Shown: piece by piece, positions 34,256 to 42,335 of the stretch
How positions within the stretch are numbered: the stretch's first letter is position 1
Layout: each line of letters begins with the position of its first letter
Source: Arthrobacter globiformis
GTDB lineage: Bacteria > Actinomycetota > Actinomycetes > Actinomycetales > Micrococcaceae
Direction: 5' to 3'
Length of the DNA: 64,000 bases
Assembly: GCF_030817195.1 (NCBI RefSeq)
Contig: NZ_JAUSYZ010000001.1
Coordinates: 1,240,001-1,304,000 of the forward strand
The notes under the pieces: model-generated
Told to the model about the DNA's origin: nothing
The model's database searches: none
What the model saw: the letters and a program-made list of their open reading frames with translations, nothing else
Program-made: the position numbers and the translations under genes

Positions 34256-34996
34256 CTAGCGCTGGACCAGTGTCATTTCGAAGCTGTAGGAGTCACCGCG
34301 GTAGACGTGGTGGCCGGTCTCGACGTTCCGCCCCGTGTCGTCGACGGCGGTGCGTTCCATGGTGACCAGGGCGGAGCCGGCCTCGGTCTCCAGGAGCGGA
34401 GCCTGGTAGTCGTTGGCCACCATCGCGCCGATCCGCTGTGTGGCCAGGCGGAAGTTGACGCCGCCGCTGCGCAGGATGCTGTACAGGCCCTGCCTCTTCA
34501 ACAGGTCCTCGTCGATGTGCGTGATGTCGTCGCGCACCCAGTTCTCCATCAGGGCCAGCGGCTTGCCGCCCACCTTCCGGAGCCTGGTGAAGTGGTAGAC
34601 CTTGGCCCCGGCGGCGAGGTGCAGGGCCTCCCGGGTGGCGGCGTCGGCCTCGACGTGCGCAAAGGTGAGCACCTCGGTGGTGGGCTTGCTGCCGTTGTTG
34701 GTCAGATCGTCGTACAGGCTGGACAGCTCGAGCGGGCGGCGGACCTGGCTCGACACCACCTGCGTGCCGACCCCCCGCTTGCGCACAAGGAGCCCCGAGC
34801 GGACCAGTTCGTCCATGGCCTTGCGCATGGTGGGGCGCGAGAGGTTCAACTGGGCGGCGAGATCGATCTCGTTCTCCAACCGGCTGCCGGGTTCCAGCAG
34901 GCCGGTGTGGATGGCAGCTTCAATGCCCTGGACGACCTGATGGTACAGCGGCACCGGCGACGAGCGGTCGATGCTGAGGTGTAGTTGGTTCGCCAT
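34256..34996 (-). CDS. iolR: GntR-family regulator of inositol catabolism
   Basis: A 246-residue GntR/HutC-type regulator. The N-terminal winged helix (PLYHQVVQGIEAAIHTG, LSRPTMRKAMDELVRSGLL) is followed by a UTRA ligand domain (about residues 95-240). The location at the end of the iol genes and the shared operator upstream of itself, of iolC and of the tautomerase indicate that it controls the region, most likely as a repressor released by an inositol intermediate. AAAGGGAG precedes the ATG. Not homologous to the DeoR-type IolR of Bacillus; the name follows the actinobacterial use. Confidence 0.86.
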   Translation of the reverse strand: MANQLHLSIDRSSPVPLYHQVVQGIEAAIHTGLLEPGSRLENEIDLAAQLNLSRPTMRKAMDELVRSGLLVRKRGVGTQVVSSQVRRPLELSSLYDDLTNNGSKPTTEVLTFAHVEADAATREALHLAAGAKVYHFTRLRKVGGKPLALMENWVRDDITHIDEDLLKRQGLYSILRSGGVNFRLATQRIGAMVANDYQAPLLETEAGSALVTMERTAVDDTGRNVETGHHVYRGDSYSFEMTLVQR

Positions 34997-35031
34997 TGAG
35001 TGCTCCCTTTGTGCTGCAGGGTCCTGCGTCC

Positions 35032-35066
35032 AGTATGTCAGTGCATGTCCGTTTGTTAGGACATAC
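35032..35066. promoter_or_regulatory. IolR-type operator, autoregulatory
   Basis: AGTATGTCAGTGCATGTCC (from 35032) and TTGTTAGGACATAC (35053-35066) give TATGTC-N20-GACATA, the same arrangement as upstream of iolC. It is 37-70 nt before the iolR start. Confidence 0.7.
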
Positions 35067-35149
35067 TCTGATTTTGATCATAGCAGGGAGCCGCGGGCAG
35101 TCAAGGAGTGCAGGCAGCCAAGGAGCGCGGTCGGTCAGGCGGCCGGCGG

Positions 35150-36172
35150 TCAGGGAGTGCGGCAGGCCTCCACGAACACCCGGAACGGGGCAAGCCGTTG
35201 CTCTTCGGTCAGTTCCAGGGCCTCCGGATGCCACTGCACCGATGCGACCCACCGATCGGGGTCCTCCAGCGCCTCCACCGTGCCGTCATCAGCCACGGCG
35301 GTTACCAGCAGCCCCGGCGCCACCCGGTCCACAGCCTGATGGTGGCCGGAAGCGATCTTGACCTCGACGCCGCCTGCCGGCTCTGGTGCGCCTGCATCAC
35401 CCGCGGCCTCACCTGCGTCGGCGGGCGCCGTCTCGCCGGCCTCCGGATTTTGGACGGCGGCGTACATCTTCGCCACCTTGGATCCCGGGGTGATGGTCAC
35501 CTCGTGCCAGACCCAGGGCCTGTTGGCCGCTGCCGGGATCTGGCGGTGCGGCACCGTACCCGGCGTCATATCCTGGACCAGCGTCCCTCCGTACAGGACA
35601 TTAAGCAGCTGGTGCCCGCGGCAGATTCCCAGCACCGGCGTGCCGGCGTCGAGCGCGCGCCGCGCCACCGCGATGTCCAGCCGGTCCTGCTCCGCGTTGA
35701 CGTCATAGAGGGAGGGTCCGGGCTCCTGGCCGTAGAGGCGCGGGTCAACGTCACCGCCGCCGGGAAGTACGACGCCGTCAAGCGCCTCGGGCGCGTCCGG
35801 CACCGTCTCGCCGTCGGAGGTTCCGTCGTCGGCCGTTCCACTGTTGCGGGTTCCACCGTTGGATGTGCCGCTGCCGGGGGCGGCACTGCCCGTCGTTCCG
35901 CTGGTGGGTGGGCCGGCCAGGCCGCGCTCCAGCGACTCGGGGGTGAGCAGTACCGGCTCCCCGCCGACATCGCGGATGAGGCTGACGATGCAGCCGAAGA
36001 GGCTGTTGGCCTTTGCCACCCGCGGGTCCGGATCCGCCGAGCCGCTTAGCCGGACGGGAATGCCGATCCGCGGCCGGCGCACATCGCCCGCAGCCGCATT
36101 CAGGGTCGCGTCTGGGGTCTGCCCTGGTCCTGAATTCCGCGTTGAATTCTGCATCCTCAAATTCTGCCCCAT
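35150..36172 (-). CDS. gamma-glutamyl-gamma-aminobutyrate hydrolase family protein (class I GATase-like)
   Basis: A class I glutamine amidotransferase-like hydrolase of the PuuD group. The catalytic Cys is in LGICRGHQLLN and the His/Glu pair in SVQWHPEAL. LPGGGDVDPRLYG is the usual N-terminal signature. Two low-complexity Gly/Ser/Thr and Ala/Gly/Pro-rich insertions interrupt the fold, at roughly residues 70-110 and 230-255, and make it longer than relatives. I use ATG 36172; ATG 36154 is an alternative and neither has a good ribosome site. Substrate may be a gamma-glutamyl compound, but no polyamine genes are adjacent. Confidence 0.78.
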   Translation of the reverse strand: MGQNLRMQNSTRNSGPGQTPDATLNAAAGDVRRPRIGIPVRLSGSADPDPRVAKANSLFGCIVSLIRDVGGEPVLLTPESLERGLAGPPTSGTTGSAAPGSGTSNGGTRNSGTADDGTSDGETVPDAPEALDGVVLPGGGDVDPRLYGQEPGPSLYDVNAEQDRLDIAVARRALDAGTPVLGICRGHQLLNVLYGGTLVQDMTPGTVPHRQIPAAANRPWVWHEVTITPGSKVAKMYAAVQNPEAGETAPADAGEAAGDAGAPEPAGGVEVKIASGHHQAVDRVAPGLLVTAVADDGTVEALEDPDRWVASVQWHPEALELTEEQRLAPFRVFVEACRTP

Positions 36173-36196
36173 ATCCGGGCGGTTTAGGCTGGGCCG

Positions 36197-36664
36197 ATGA
36201 ACAACCGCTATCTGGTGTCCCGGGACCGTTTCATCGCCGCAGCACCGGACCGCATCTTCGAGGTCCTGGCCACTCCCGCGCTGCACAGTGAAATCGACGG
36301 TTCGGGCACTGTCAGGGGTGCCCAGCCGAGGGGCCCGCGGCGCCTCGGTCCGGGCGCCAAGTTCGGGATGGAAATGAAGATCAGGCTAAATTACCGGATC
36401 CTCAACACCGTCACGGAGTTCGAGGAGGGCCACAGGATCGCCTGGCGCCACTTCTATGGGCATGTGTGGCGATACCTGTTGGAACCGGCCACGGACGGCA
36501 GCGGCGTGCCCGGAACGCTCGTGACCGAACAGTGGGATGCCCGCCAGGTCCGCGGCAAGTTCCTGCTTCGGCTTGCCGGCTATCTTGGCCGCCATCCGGA
36601 GAATATTGACAGGACGCTCGCCAAGCTGGACTCCTACGTTACGGGCGCCCGGGCCACAAGCTGA
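36197..36664 (+). CDS. SRPBCC family protein
   Basis: A 155-residue START-like single-domain protein (VSRDRFIAAAPDRIFEVLATP at the start; TVTEFEEGHRIAWRHF in the middle; a long C-terminal helix). The family binds small hydrophobic ligands and includes polyketide cyclase-like proteins. No ligand is suggested by context. ATG 36197 lies 6 nt downstream of TAGGCT, with no Shine-Dalgarno, so a leaderless mRNA is likely. Divergent from the GATase-like gene. Confidence 0.8.
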   Translation: MNNRYLVSRDRFIAAAPDRIFEVLATPALHSEIDGSGTVRGAQPRGPRRLGPGAKFGMEMKIRLNYRILNTVTEFEEGHRIAWRHFYGHVWRYLLEPATDGSGVPGTLVTEQWDARQVRGKFLLRLAGYLGRHPENIDRTLAKLDSYVTGARATS

Positions 36665-36747
36665 CGCACTTTGTGCCGTTTTTACTGCGTCCGGCCCCGG
36701 TTTCGGTAGTGTTGGCAGCAAGAGGCAAGGCGAAAGTAGGGCAGTCG

Positions 36748-37455
36748 GTGGGGCGCAGGACACTTGTTGACGACCTCGTTGACGGTTTGCTGGACGACAT
36801 ACTCGGCGGCAGGCTGAAGCCGCATGATGCATTGCCGCCGGAAGCCGACATCGCCAAAGCCTATGACGTCAGTCGGCTAACCGCCCGGGAAGCGCTGAAG
36901 GCACTCCGGGCGCAGAACATCCTTTACGTCAAAGCGGGCCGCGGGACGTTCGTGAATCCGGCGGACAACTGGACCGGCCTCGACGCCATCATCAAGGCGG
37001 CCTCGCACGGCAACGCGGACGACCAAGTTTCCCGCGGGCTGATCGAAGTCCGGCGCATGGTGGAAACCGGCGCCGCCGCGCTCGCGGCCAGACGCCACAC
37101 CCCCGAGCATGCCGAGGAGATGCGGGCGTCCATCGCGGACATGAAACGGTATCACCAGGCCGGAGACCTTGACGGGTTCGTGGCGGCGGACATCGCCTTC
37201 CACGACACCGTGCTGAGGGCGTCCGGCAACCCGTTTGTCCGCGCGCTCCTGGCCCAGCTGGGCCAGTCCCTCTACCGCGCCCGCCGCGAGACGTCGGCCA
37301 TCGAGGAAATCCAGCGCCACGCCATCGCCTTCCATCAGCGCGTGCTGGAGAGCATCCTCACCGGCGACGCCGAGCTGGCCCGCAAGGCCATGGACGAGCA
37401 CATGGACCAGACGTTCGAGGATTACGAACGTTACGTCCACGGCCAGCGCTCCTAG
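36748..37455 (+). CDS. GntR-family regulator (FCD domain)
   Basis: A 235-residue FadR-type regulator: winged helix at residues 5-75 (LPPEADIAKAYDVSRLTAREALKALRA) and an all-helical FCD domain with the metal-binding pattern DIAFHDTVLRASGN and a later AIAFHQRVLES His. GTG 36748 gives the canonical N-terminus; earlier in-frame starts lie in or before a -10-like TAGTGT. Next come an MFS gene and an SDR gene, and a palindromic operator precedes the MFS gene, so it likely controls this catabolic unit. Confidence 0.84.
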   Translation: MGRRTLVDDLVDGLLDDILGGRLKPHDALPPEADIAKAYDVSRLTAREALKALRAQNILYVKAGRGTFVNPADNWTGLDAIIKAASHGNADDQVSRGLIEVRRMVETGAAALAARRHTPEHAEEMRASIADMKRYHQAGDLDGFVAADIAFHDTVLRASGNPFVRALLAQLGQSLYRARRETSAIEEIQRHAIAFHQRVLESILTGDAELARKAMDEHMDQTFEDYERYVHGQRS

Positions 37456-37572
37456 GCTCGGGCTCTTCCTGGGTCCGGACTTCTGCTGGGCGGGACTTTT
37501 TGTTGGGCCCTGGCTTGCCTGTTACAGCACCGACCCCTCAGCCCGCCTTTTTCACCGGTCCCCCTTTTCGTC

Positions 37573-37602
37573 TTGACGTAATGCTCGTCACCCTCCTATG
37601 CT
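37573..37602 (+). promoter_or_regulatory. promoter of the MFS-SDR operon
   Basis: TTGACG (37573-37578) and TATGCT (37597-37602) are separated by 18 nt, the best -35/-10 pair in the window. The expected start near 37609 is upstream of the operator at 37624-37636. Confidence 0.7.
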
Positions 37603-37623
37603 TTTGGTCATGTTCTTCCGTCA

Positions 37624-37636
37624 GATGTCTGACATC
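37624..37636. promoter_or_regulatory. GntR/FadR-type operator
   Basis: GATGTCTGACATC is a perfect palindrome around one base and matches the TGTC-N-GACA pattern of FadR-type GntR proteins. It is just downstream of the presumed transcription start, consistent with repression by the adjacent regulator. Confidence 0.65.
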
Positions 37637-37743
37637 AGATAAATAAGACATAATCACTGAAGACCGGACAGAACCCCCACAAAGACAAGCAGCGGATTCC
37701 CCCCGCGAAGCCGCAGGGCAGGGAACCGCCAGACAGAAGGTCG

Positions 37744-39111
37744 ATGATGACTTCATTAACCACAAAGTCCTTCGGACTCGGCGAGCTTGGCGACCGCACG
37801 CTTCGCAAAGTCCGCCGCCGCGTTATGCCGCTGATCGTTCTCCTCTACTTCGTCGCGTACCTTGACCGCAACAACGTAGGGTTCGCCAAGCTGACCATGA
37901 GCGAGGACATCGGCCTGACGGCTGCGGCCTACGGCCTCGGCGCAGGAATCTTCTTCCTCGGCTACGCCCTCCTGGAGGTGCCCAGCAACGCCGGCATGTA
38001 CAAGTTCGGCGCCCGTAAGTGGCTGGCCCGCATTCTTATCACCTGGGGTCTCTTCGCCACCGCGATGGCCCTGGTGAACGGCGAAACCACATACTTCATC
38101 ATCCGGTTCCTGCTCGGCGCCGCCGAGGCCGGCTTCTTCCCCGCCATCCTCTTCTACCTGACCCTGTGGTTCCCGGCCGCACAGCGCGTCACCGTGCTGG
38201 GCATCTTCATCCTGGCCCAGCCCATCTCCAACGCCCTGGGTGCACCTGTTTCAGGCCTCCTGCTCCAGATGGACGGCATCCTTGGGCTGCAGGGCTGGCA
38301 GTGGCTGTACATCATCGAAGGCATCCCCGCCATCCTCCTTGGCGTGCTGACCCCAATCCTCATGACGGACCGCCCGCGGGACGCCAAGTGGCTCAACGCC
38401 GACGAGCGCGAATGGCTCGCCACCACCATGGACGCCGAACTGGCTGCCAAATCCAAGGGCGGCAGCCACAACTTCCTGGCCGGCCTCAAGGACAAGCGCA
38501 CCATCGTCTACTCGGCCCTGTACTTTGGCCTGGTCTGCGGCATCTACGGCCTGGGCCTCTGGATGCCCACGATCGTTGCCGCCCTCGGCAAGTTCTCCAC
38601 CGCCCAGGTCGGGTTCATCGTCCTCATTCCGTACGCCATTGCAGCAGTCTTCGTCTACTTCTGGAGCAAGCGTGCGGACAAGACGGGCAAGCGGGCCTGG
38701 CACAGCTCCGTCAGCATGGTGCTCGCGGGTGTGGGCCTGCTGTCCGCAGGCTACCTGCTCCAGGTCAACCCCATCCTGGCCCTGGTTGCCCTCACGGCCG
38801 CGGCAATGGGTATCTACGGCGCCATCGCCCCGTTCCTGTCCATGCCGTCCGCAGCGCTGACCGGCGCAGCAGCAGCCTCCGGCCTTGCCATGGTGAACTC
38901 GCTGGGTAACCTCGGCGGCTTCGTTGCCCCCTACGCCGTCGGCCTGTTCAACGACGCCACGGGCAGCAACCAAAGCGGCCTCCTGTTCCTCTCCTTCTGC
39001 CTGTGCGTCACAGCTGTTGCCACCTACCTCTACGCCCGCAAGCGCCCCGAAGGCGACGCAGCCCTGGACCCGGCAGTCGAGGCCGCCGCAGATGCCCCGG
39101 CCAGCCACTAA
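37744..39111 (+). CDS. MFS transporter, anion:cation symporter family
   Basis: A 455-residue transporter with 12 hydrophobic segments. VMPLIVLLYFVAYLDRNNVGFAKL near residue 28 and EVPSNAGMYKFGARKWLARI are the signatures of the ACS family, which imports organic acids such as tartrate, glucarate, phthalate or hydroxyphenylacetate. A middle loop separates the two six-helix bundles. An ATG pair at 37744/37747 follows AGAAGG. The downstream SDR is probably its metabolic partner; the substrate is unknown but an anionic sugar acid is a fair guess. Confidence 0.87.
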   Translation: MMTSLTTKSFGLGELGDRTLRKVRRRVMPLIVLLYFVAYLDRNNVGFAKLTMSEDIGLTAAAYGLGAGIFFLGYALLEVPSNAGMYKFGARKWLARILITWGLFATAMALVNGETTYFIIRFLLGAAEAGFFPAILFYLTLWFPAAQRVTVLGIFILAQPISNALGAPVSGLLLQMDGILGLQGWQWLYIIEGIPAILLGVLTPILMTDRPRDAKWLNADEREWLATTMDAELAAKSKGGSHNFLAGLKDKRTIVYSALYFGLVCGIYGLGLWMPTIVAALGKFSTAQVGFIVLIPYAIAAVFVYFWSKRADKTGKRAWHSSVSMVLAGVGLLSAGYLLQVNPILALVALTAAAMGIYGAIAPFLSMPSAALTGAAAASGLAMVNSLGNLGGFVAPYAVGLFNDATGSNQSGLLFLSFCLCVTAVATYLYARKRPEGDAALDPAVEAAADAPASH

Positions 39112-39146
39112 AGACCCATCCGAGAACACCCGAAGGAATACCCGCA

Positions 39147-39923
39147 ATGAGCTCAATTACCCCTTTCCCCGCAGAGCGCACCGTGGTGCTGACCGGCGCT
39201 GCGTCCGCCCGCGGCATCGGCCGCGCAGCAGCTGACCGCATGGCCAGCGAAGGCTGGTCCATCGCGATCCTGGACATCAACGCCGAGGACGCGAAGGCCG
39301 CTGCCGCGGAGATCGGGTCCAACCGTGCCGTGAAGGCTATCGGTGTCGGCGCCGATGTCTCCGACGAAGCATCCGTGGACCGGGCGATCACCGAGATCGA
39401 AGCATCCCTGCCGCCGATCGTGGCACTTGCCAACCTGGCCGGCATCAGCTCCCCGACCCCCTTCATGGAAACCACGGTTGCCGAGTGGGACAAGGTCTTC
39501 GCCATCAACATGCGCGGCACGTTCGTTGTTTCCCAGCGGGTGCTCAAGGGCATGATCGAACGCAAGCTCGGACGCATCGTGAGCATCTCCTCCATCTCCG
39601 CCCAGCGCGGCGGCGGCACCTACTCCAAGGTGGCCTACAGCGCCTCCAAGGCCGGCATCATCGGCTTCACCCGCGCCCTGGCCCGTGAAGTCGGCGAGTT
39701 TGGCGTGACCGTGAACGCCATTGCACCGGGTCCGATCGACACCGACATCATGGGCGGCACGCTGAGCGAGGAGCGCAAGGCCCAGATGTCCGAAGGCATC
39801 ATGATGGGCCGCGTCGGTACCCGCGAAGAAGTGGCTGCGCTGATCTCCTTCCTGCTGGGTGCGGACTCGGGCTACATCACCGCCGCTACCTACGACATCA
39901 ACGGCGGCCTCCAGGTTTCCTAA
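39147..39923 (+). CDS. short-chain dehydrogenase/reductase
   Basis: A 258-residue classical SDR with the cofactor motif TGAASARGIGRA at residue 16, LANLAGIS near 93, catalytic Ser in SISSIS and the YSASKAG Tyr-Lys pair near 160. APGPIDTDI and the C-terminal GYITAATYDINGG complete the pattern. ATG 39147 has GAAGGA 9 nt upstream. It oxidises or reduces a hydroxyl or keto group; with the ACS transporter and GntR regulator it forms a small catabolic operon. Its substrate is not evident. Confidence 0.86.
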   Translation: MSSITPFPAERTVVLTGAASARGIGRAAADRMASEGWSIAILDINAEDAKAAAAEIGSNRAVKAIGVGADVSDEASVDRAITEIEASLPPIVALANLAGISSPTPFMETTVAEWDKVFAINMRGTFVVSQRVLKGMIERKLGRIVSISSISAQRGGGTYSKVAYSASKAGIIGFTRALAREVGEFGVTVNAIAPGPIDTDIMGGTLSEERKAQMSEGIMMGRVGTREEVAALISFLLGADSGYITAATYDINGGLQVS

Positions 39924-39953
39924 CCCGGTTCCTGAGCCGTTCCTGATTTATCC

Positions 39954-39988
39954 GAAGTGCCCCGCCGGGATTCCCGGCGGGGCACTTC
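39954..39988. terminator. terminator hairpin
   Basis: GAAGTGCCCCGCCGGGA (39954-39970) and its perfect 17-bp complement (39972-39988) form a strong hairpin after the SDR stop. No T tract follows. Confidence 0.65.
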
Positions 39989-40017
39989 CGGCGGAACACC
40001 GCATTAGGCTGGGCAGC

Positions 40018-41151
40018 ATGAACCCCTCCGGCAGCCTGAACCCCGGCCCGCGCACCCTTGAGGTGGACAGCATCGCCAGGTTCGACCGGCTGGTAAGCGC
40101 CGGGGCCAGGGCGATGCACGGCTGGCACGCACAGTCGCTTGACCTTCGCGGCCGGGGTGCAGCCCTGGCAGCCCTGGACGCCGAGGGTGCGGTTTTCCTG
40201 GGCTGCACCTTCGACCCGGGCGTGGAGGCTTCCCTCCGCAGCCGGGGCGCGCTGATCTTCCCGCGGCTCACCGGCGTTCCTTTCAATCCTTACCGGGCAG
40301 GGCTCTACACCCCGCAGGAACTGTACGCAGGCATCGTCGATGAACCGTACGAGAAAACACCCGACGGTTTGGTCTACCAATGGAGCATGCGGCCGGGCCA
40401 GCGGAACCGCCTCGATTCCACCCTCGCGGCAGCCCTGCACGATCACGCCGTCGGCGATGCCCTGGAGGAATTTGTCCGTACCCTGAACAGCGGGGGCCGT
40501 TCCATCGTCGGGGTCATGGGCGGCCATGCCCTGCAGCGGGGGACCGGCGGCTTCGCCGCGGCCGCCATGCTGGGCCGGCTCCTGGCCCGCCGCGGCCACC
40601 TGGTGGCCACCGGCGGAGGCCCAGGGGCCATGGAGGCCGCGAATCTGGGTGCCTACCTCAGCATGGCCGGCGACGACGATTTCCACGGTGTGCTTCGAGA
40701 GCTCGCGGCCGTCCCCGGCTTCCGCCCCTCGGTGTCCGCGTGGGCACGTGCTGCGGCAGCCGCCGTCGAACGCTTTCCTGGCGGGACCGCGTCCCTCGGC
40801 ATTCCCACCTGGTTTTACGGCCACGAACCGCCCAACTACTTTGCCACCCACATCGCCAAGTACTTTGCCAACGCGGTCCGCGAAGCCATCCTCCTGGAGG
40901 TCTGCAACGGTGGGATCGTGTTCCTGCCGGGTGCGGCGGGTACCGTGCAGGAGATCTTCCAGGATGCCTGCGAGAACTACTACGGCGCCCCGGAGACCAT
41001 GACCCCCATGGTGCTGGTCGGCAGGGAGCACTGGGAGCAGCGGTTCCCGGCCTGGCCGATGCTGCAAAGCCTCGCCGCGGGCCGGGCAATGGAGCAGCGG
41101 ATCTTCCTGGTGGACAGCGTGGATGAGGCGCTCGCGGTCCTCGGCGGATGA
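40018..41151 (+). CDS. LOG family protein (nucleotide 5'-monophosphate nucleosidase-like)
   Basis: A 377-residue protein with the Rossmann-like LOG core in its C-terminal part. IVGVMGGHALQRG near residue 163, VATGGGPGAMEAANLGA near 200 and LPGAAGTVQEIFQ near 303 are the family landmarks. The usual PGGxGTxxE reads PGAAGTVQE here, an Ala in place of the second Gly. The roughly 150-residue N-terminal region has no known domain and is longer than in plant-type LOG enzymes. ATG 40018 follows TAGGCT by 7 nt with no Shine-Dalgarno; leaderless start likely. Confidence 0.78.
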   Translation: MNPSGSLNPGPRTLEVDSIARFDRLVSAGARAMHGWHAQSLDLRGRGAALAALDAEGAVFLGCTFDPGVEASLRSRGALIFPRLTGVPFNPYRAGLYTPQELYAGIVDEPYEKTPDGLVYQWSMRPGQRNRLDSTLAAALHDHAVGDALEEFVRTLNSGGRSIVGVMGGHALQRGTGGFAAAAMLGRLLARRGHLVATGGGPGAMEAANLGAYLSMAGDDDFHGVLRELAAVPGFRPSVSAWARAAAAAVERFPGGTASLGIPTWFYGHEPPNYFATHIAKYFANAVREAILLEVCNGGIVFLPGAAGTVQEIFQDACENYYGAPETMTPMVLVGREHWEQRFPAWPMLQSLAAGRAMEQRIFLVDSVDEALAVLGG

Positions 41152-41190
41152 ACGCGGTGGATGAACGGGCCGGATGAACGCGCCGGGTGC

Positions 41191-42195
41191 CTACAGGTCC
41201 TTGCGGCAGGGCGTCTTGCCGAGCTGATAGAGGCCGTTCAGGTCGCCGGCCGCGAGGCCGTCGGGGGCGCCGATCTCCGGATACATGAGCTGCACGGGGT
41301 CGTTGACATGCTCGAGCCCCATCACGTGGCCCAGTTCATGGAGGATGACGGCGGTGGCGTAGTCGGTGCCGTCGGGGCGTTCCAGTTCCGCGGCCATCTG
41401 CGGGGCATCCAGCTCCAGGCTGCCGGTGACATAGCTCTTGGGCCCGTTCCCGTAGCTGTAATGCGTGCTGCCGCCGGTGCCGATGACCTTGCCGCCCAGC
41501 TTGGGGGTCACGTCCGGCGTGGTCCAGCTGATGAGCAGGGGTGCCCAGCGCTCGCCGTAAGCGTCCGGCTGGTAGGGGGCACGCTGGTCCGAGGGCTGCT
41601 CGTCGGTGGCGCCGTCGTCAACAAACTGGATGCCGGTGGCCCTCGAGATGGCCTGGATTGCCAGCGGAACCAGTCCTGCTGCACCCTCCGGCGCAAGGCT
41701 GGCATTCACCACGTAATGCAACGGACGGCATGGCGAGTAGCCCACGGGGGAGCCGTCACTGTTCACGGCCAGAAACTTGTACGAGGTGCTGGGCTCCGGA
41801 GGTGGCTCCGGGTTGCCCAGGGGAGTGGCTGCCTCCTCGCGGCCCGGCGGCGGTGCGCCCATGGTACCGTCCGGGCCAACAGGCGCACCGGTCTGGGCTC
41901 CACCGGACCGTCCGTCCAGCCCGCGTTGCCCCGCCTGCCCGGCCGGATCCTGCCCGGCCGTATCTTGGCCGGAATCATCCTGCCGGGACGCGGACTGGTC
42001 CCCGGACCCGAGGCGGAAGTTCAGCACGCCCGCAAAGCGGGGGTCCCCGTACGCCATTCCGGCTGCCAGAAACGCCGCACAACCAAGGGCAGCAAGTACG
42101 ATCAGGCGGCGGATAAACCTCGCCGCCGCGATAGCCGGACCTGAGTGGCGCGGCTGGTGCCGGCGCTGACTGTGACCGCGGTCTTGACCCTCCAT
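41191..42195 (-). CDS. secreted matrixin-like zinc metalloprotease
   Basis: A 334-residue exported protein. A basic N-terminus precedes a hydrophobic signal/anchor (RLIVLAALGCAAFLAAGMA) at about residues 29-48, followed by a 90-residue Gly/Pro/Gln-rich linker. The zinc site HELGHVMGLEHV is near residue 290, with a downstream LMYPEIG (Met-turn), which is the metzincin/matrixin pattern. The YSPCRPLHYVVN segment is typical of actinobacterial members. AAAGGGGG lies in front of ATG 42195. Target unknown. Confidence 0.82.
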   Translation of the reverse strand: MEGQDRGHSQRRHQPRHSGPAIAAARFIRRLIVLAALGCAAFLAAGMAYGDPRFAGVLNFRLGSGDQSASRQDDSGQDTAGQDPAGQAGQRGLDGRSGGAQTGAPVGPDGTMGAPPPGREEAATPLGNPEPPPEPSTSYKFLAVNSDGSPVGYSPCRPLHYVVNASLAPEGAAGLVPLAIQAISRATGIQFVDDGATDEQPSDQRAPYQPDAYGERWAPLLISWTTPDVTPKLGGKVIGTGGSTHYSYGNGPKSYVTGSLELDAPQMAAELERPDGTDYATAVILHELGHVMGLEHVNDPVQLMYPEIGAPDGLAAGDLNGLYQLGKTPCRKDL

Positions 42196-42335
42196 TGCAC
42201 CCCCTTTCACGGCATTCCGCTGCCGCGTCCCCTCCGCCGGCGAATCAGGCGTCAGGCACCCAAGCACCAGGCAAACAGGCCTACTTTACAGTTCAGCTCA
42301 CCGGCCCACGAAACCTGCCGGGCTATCCCCGGCAA

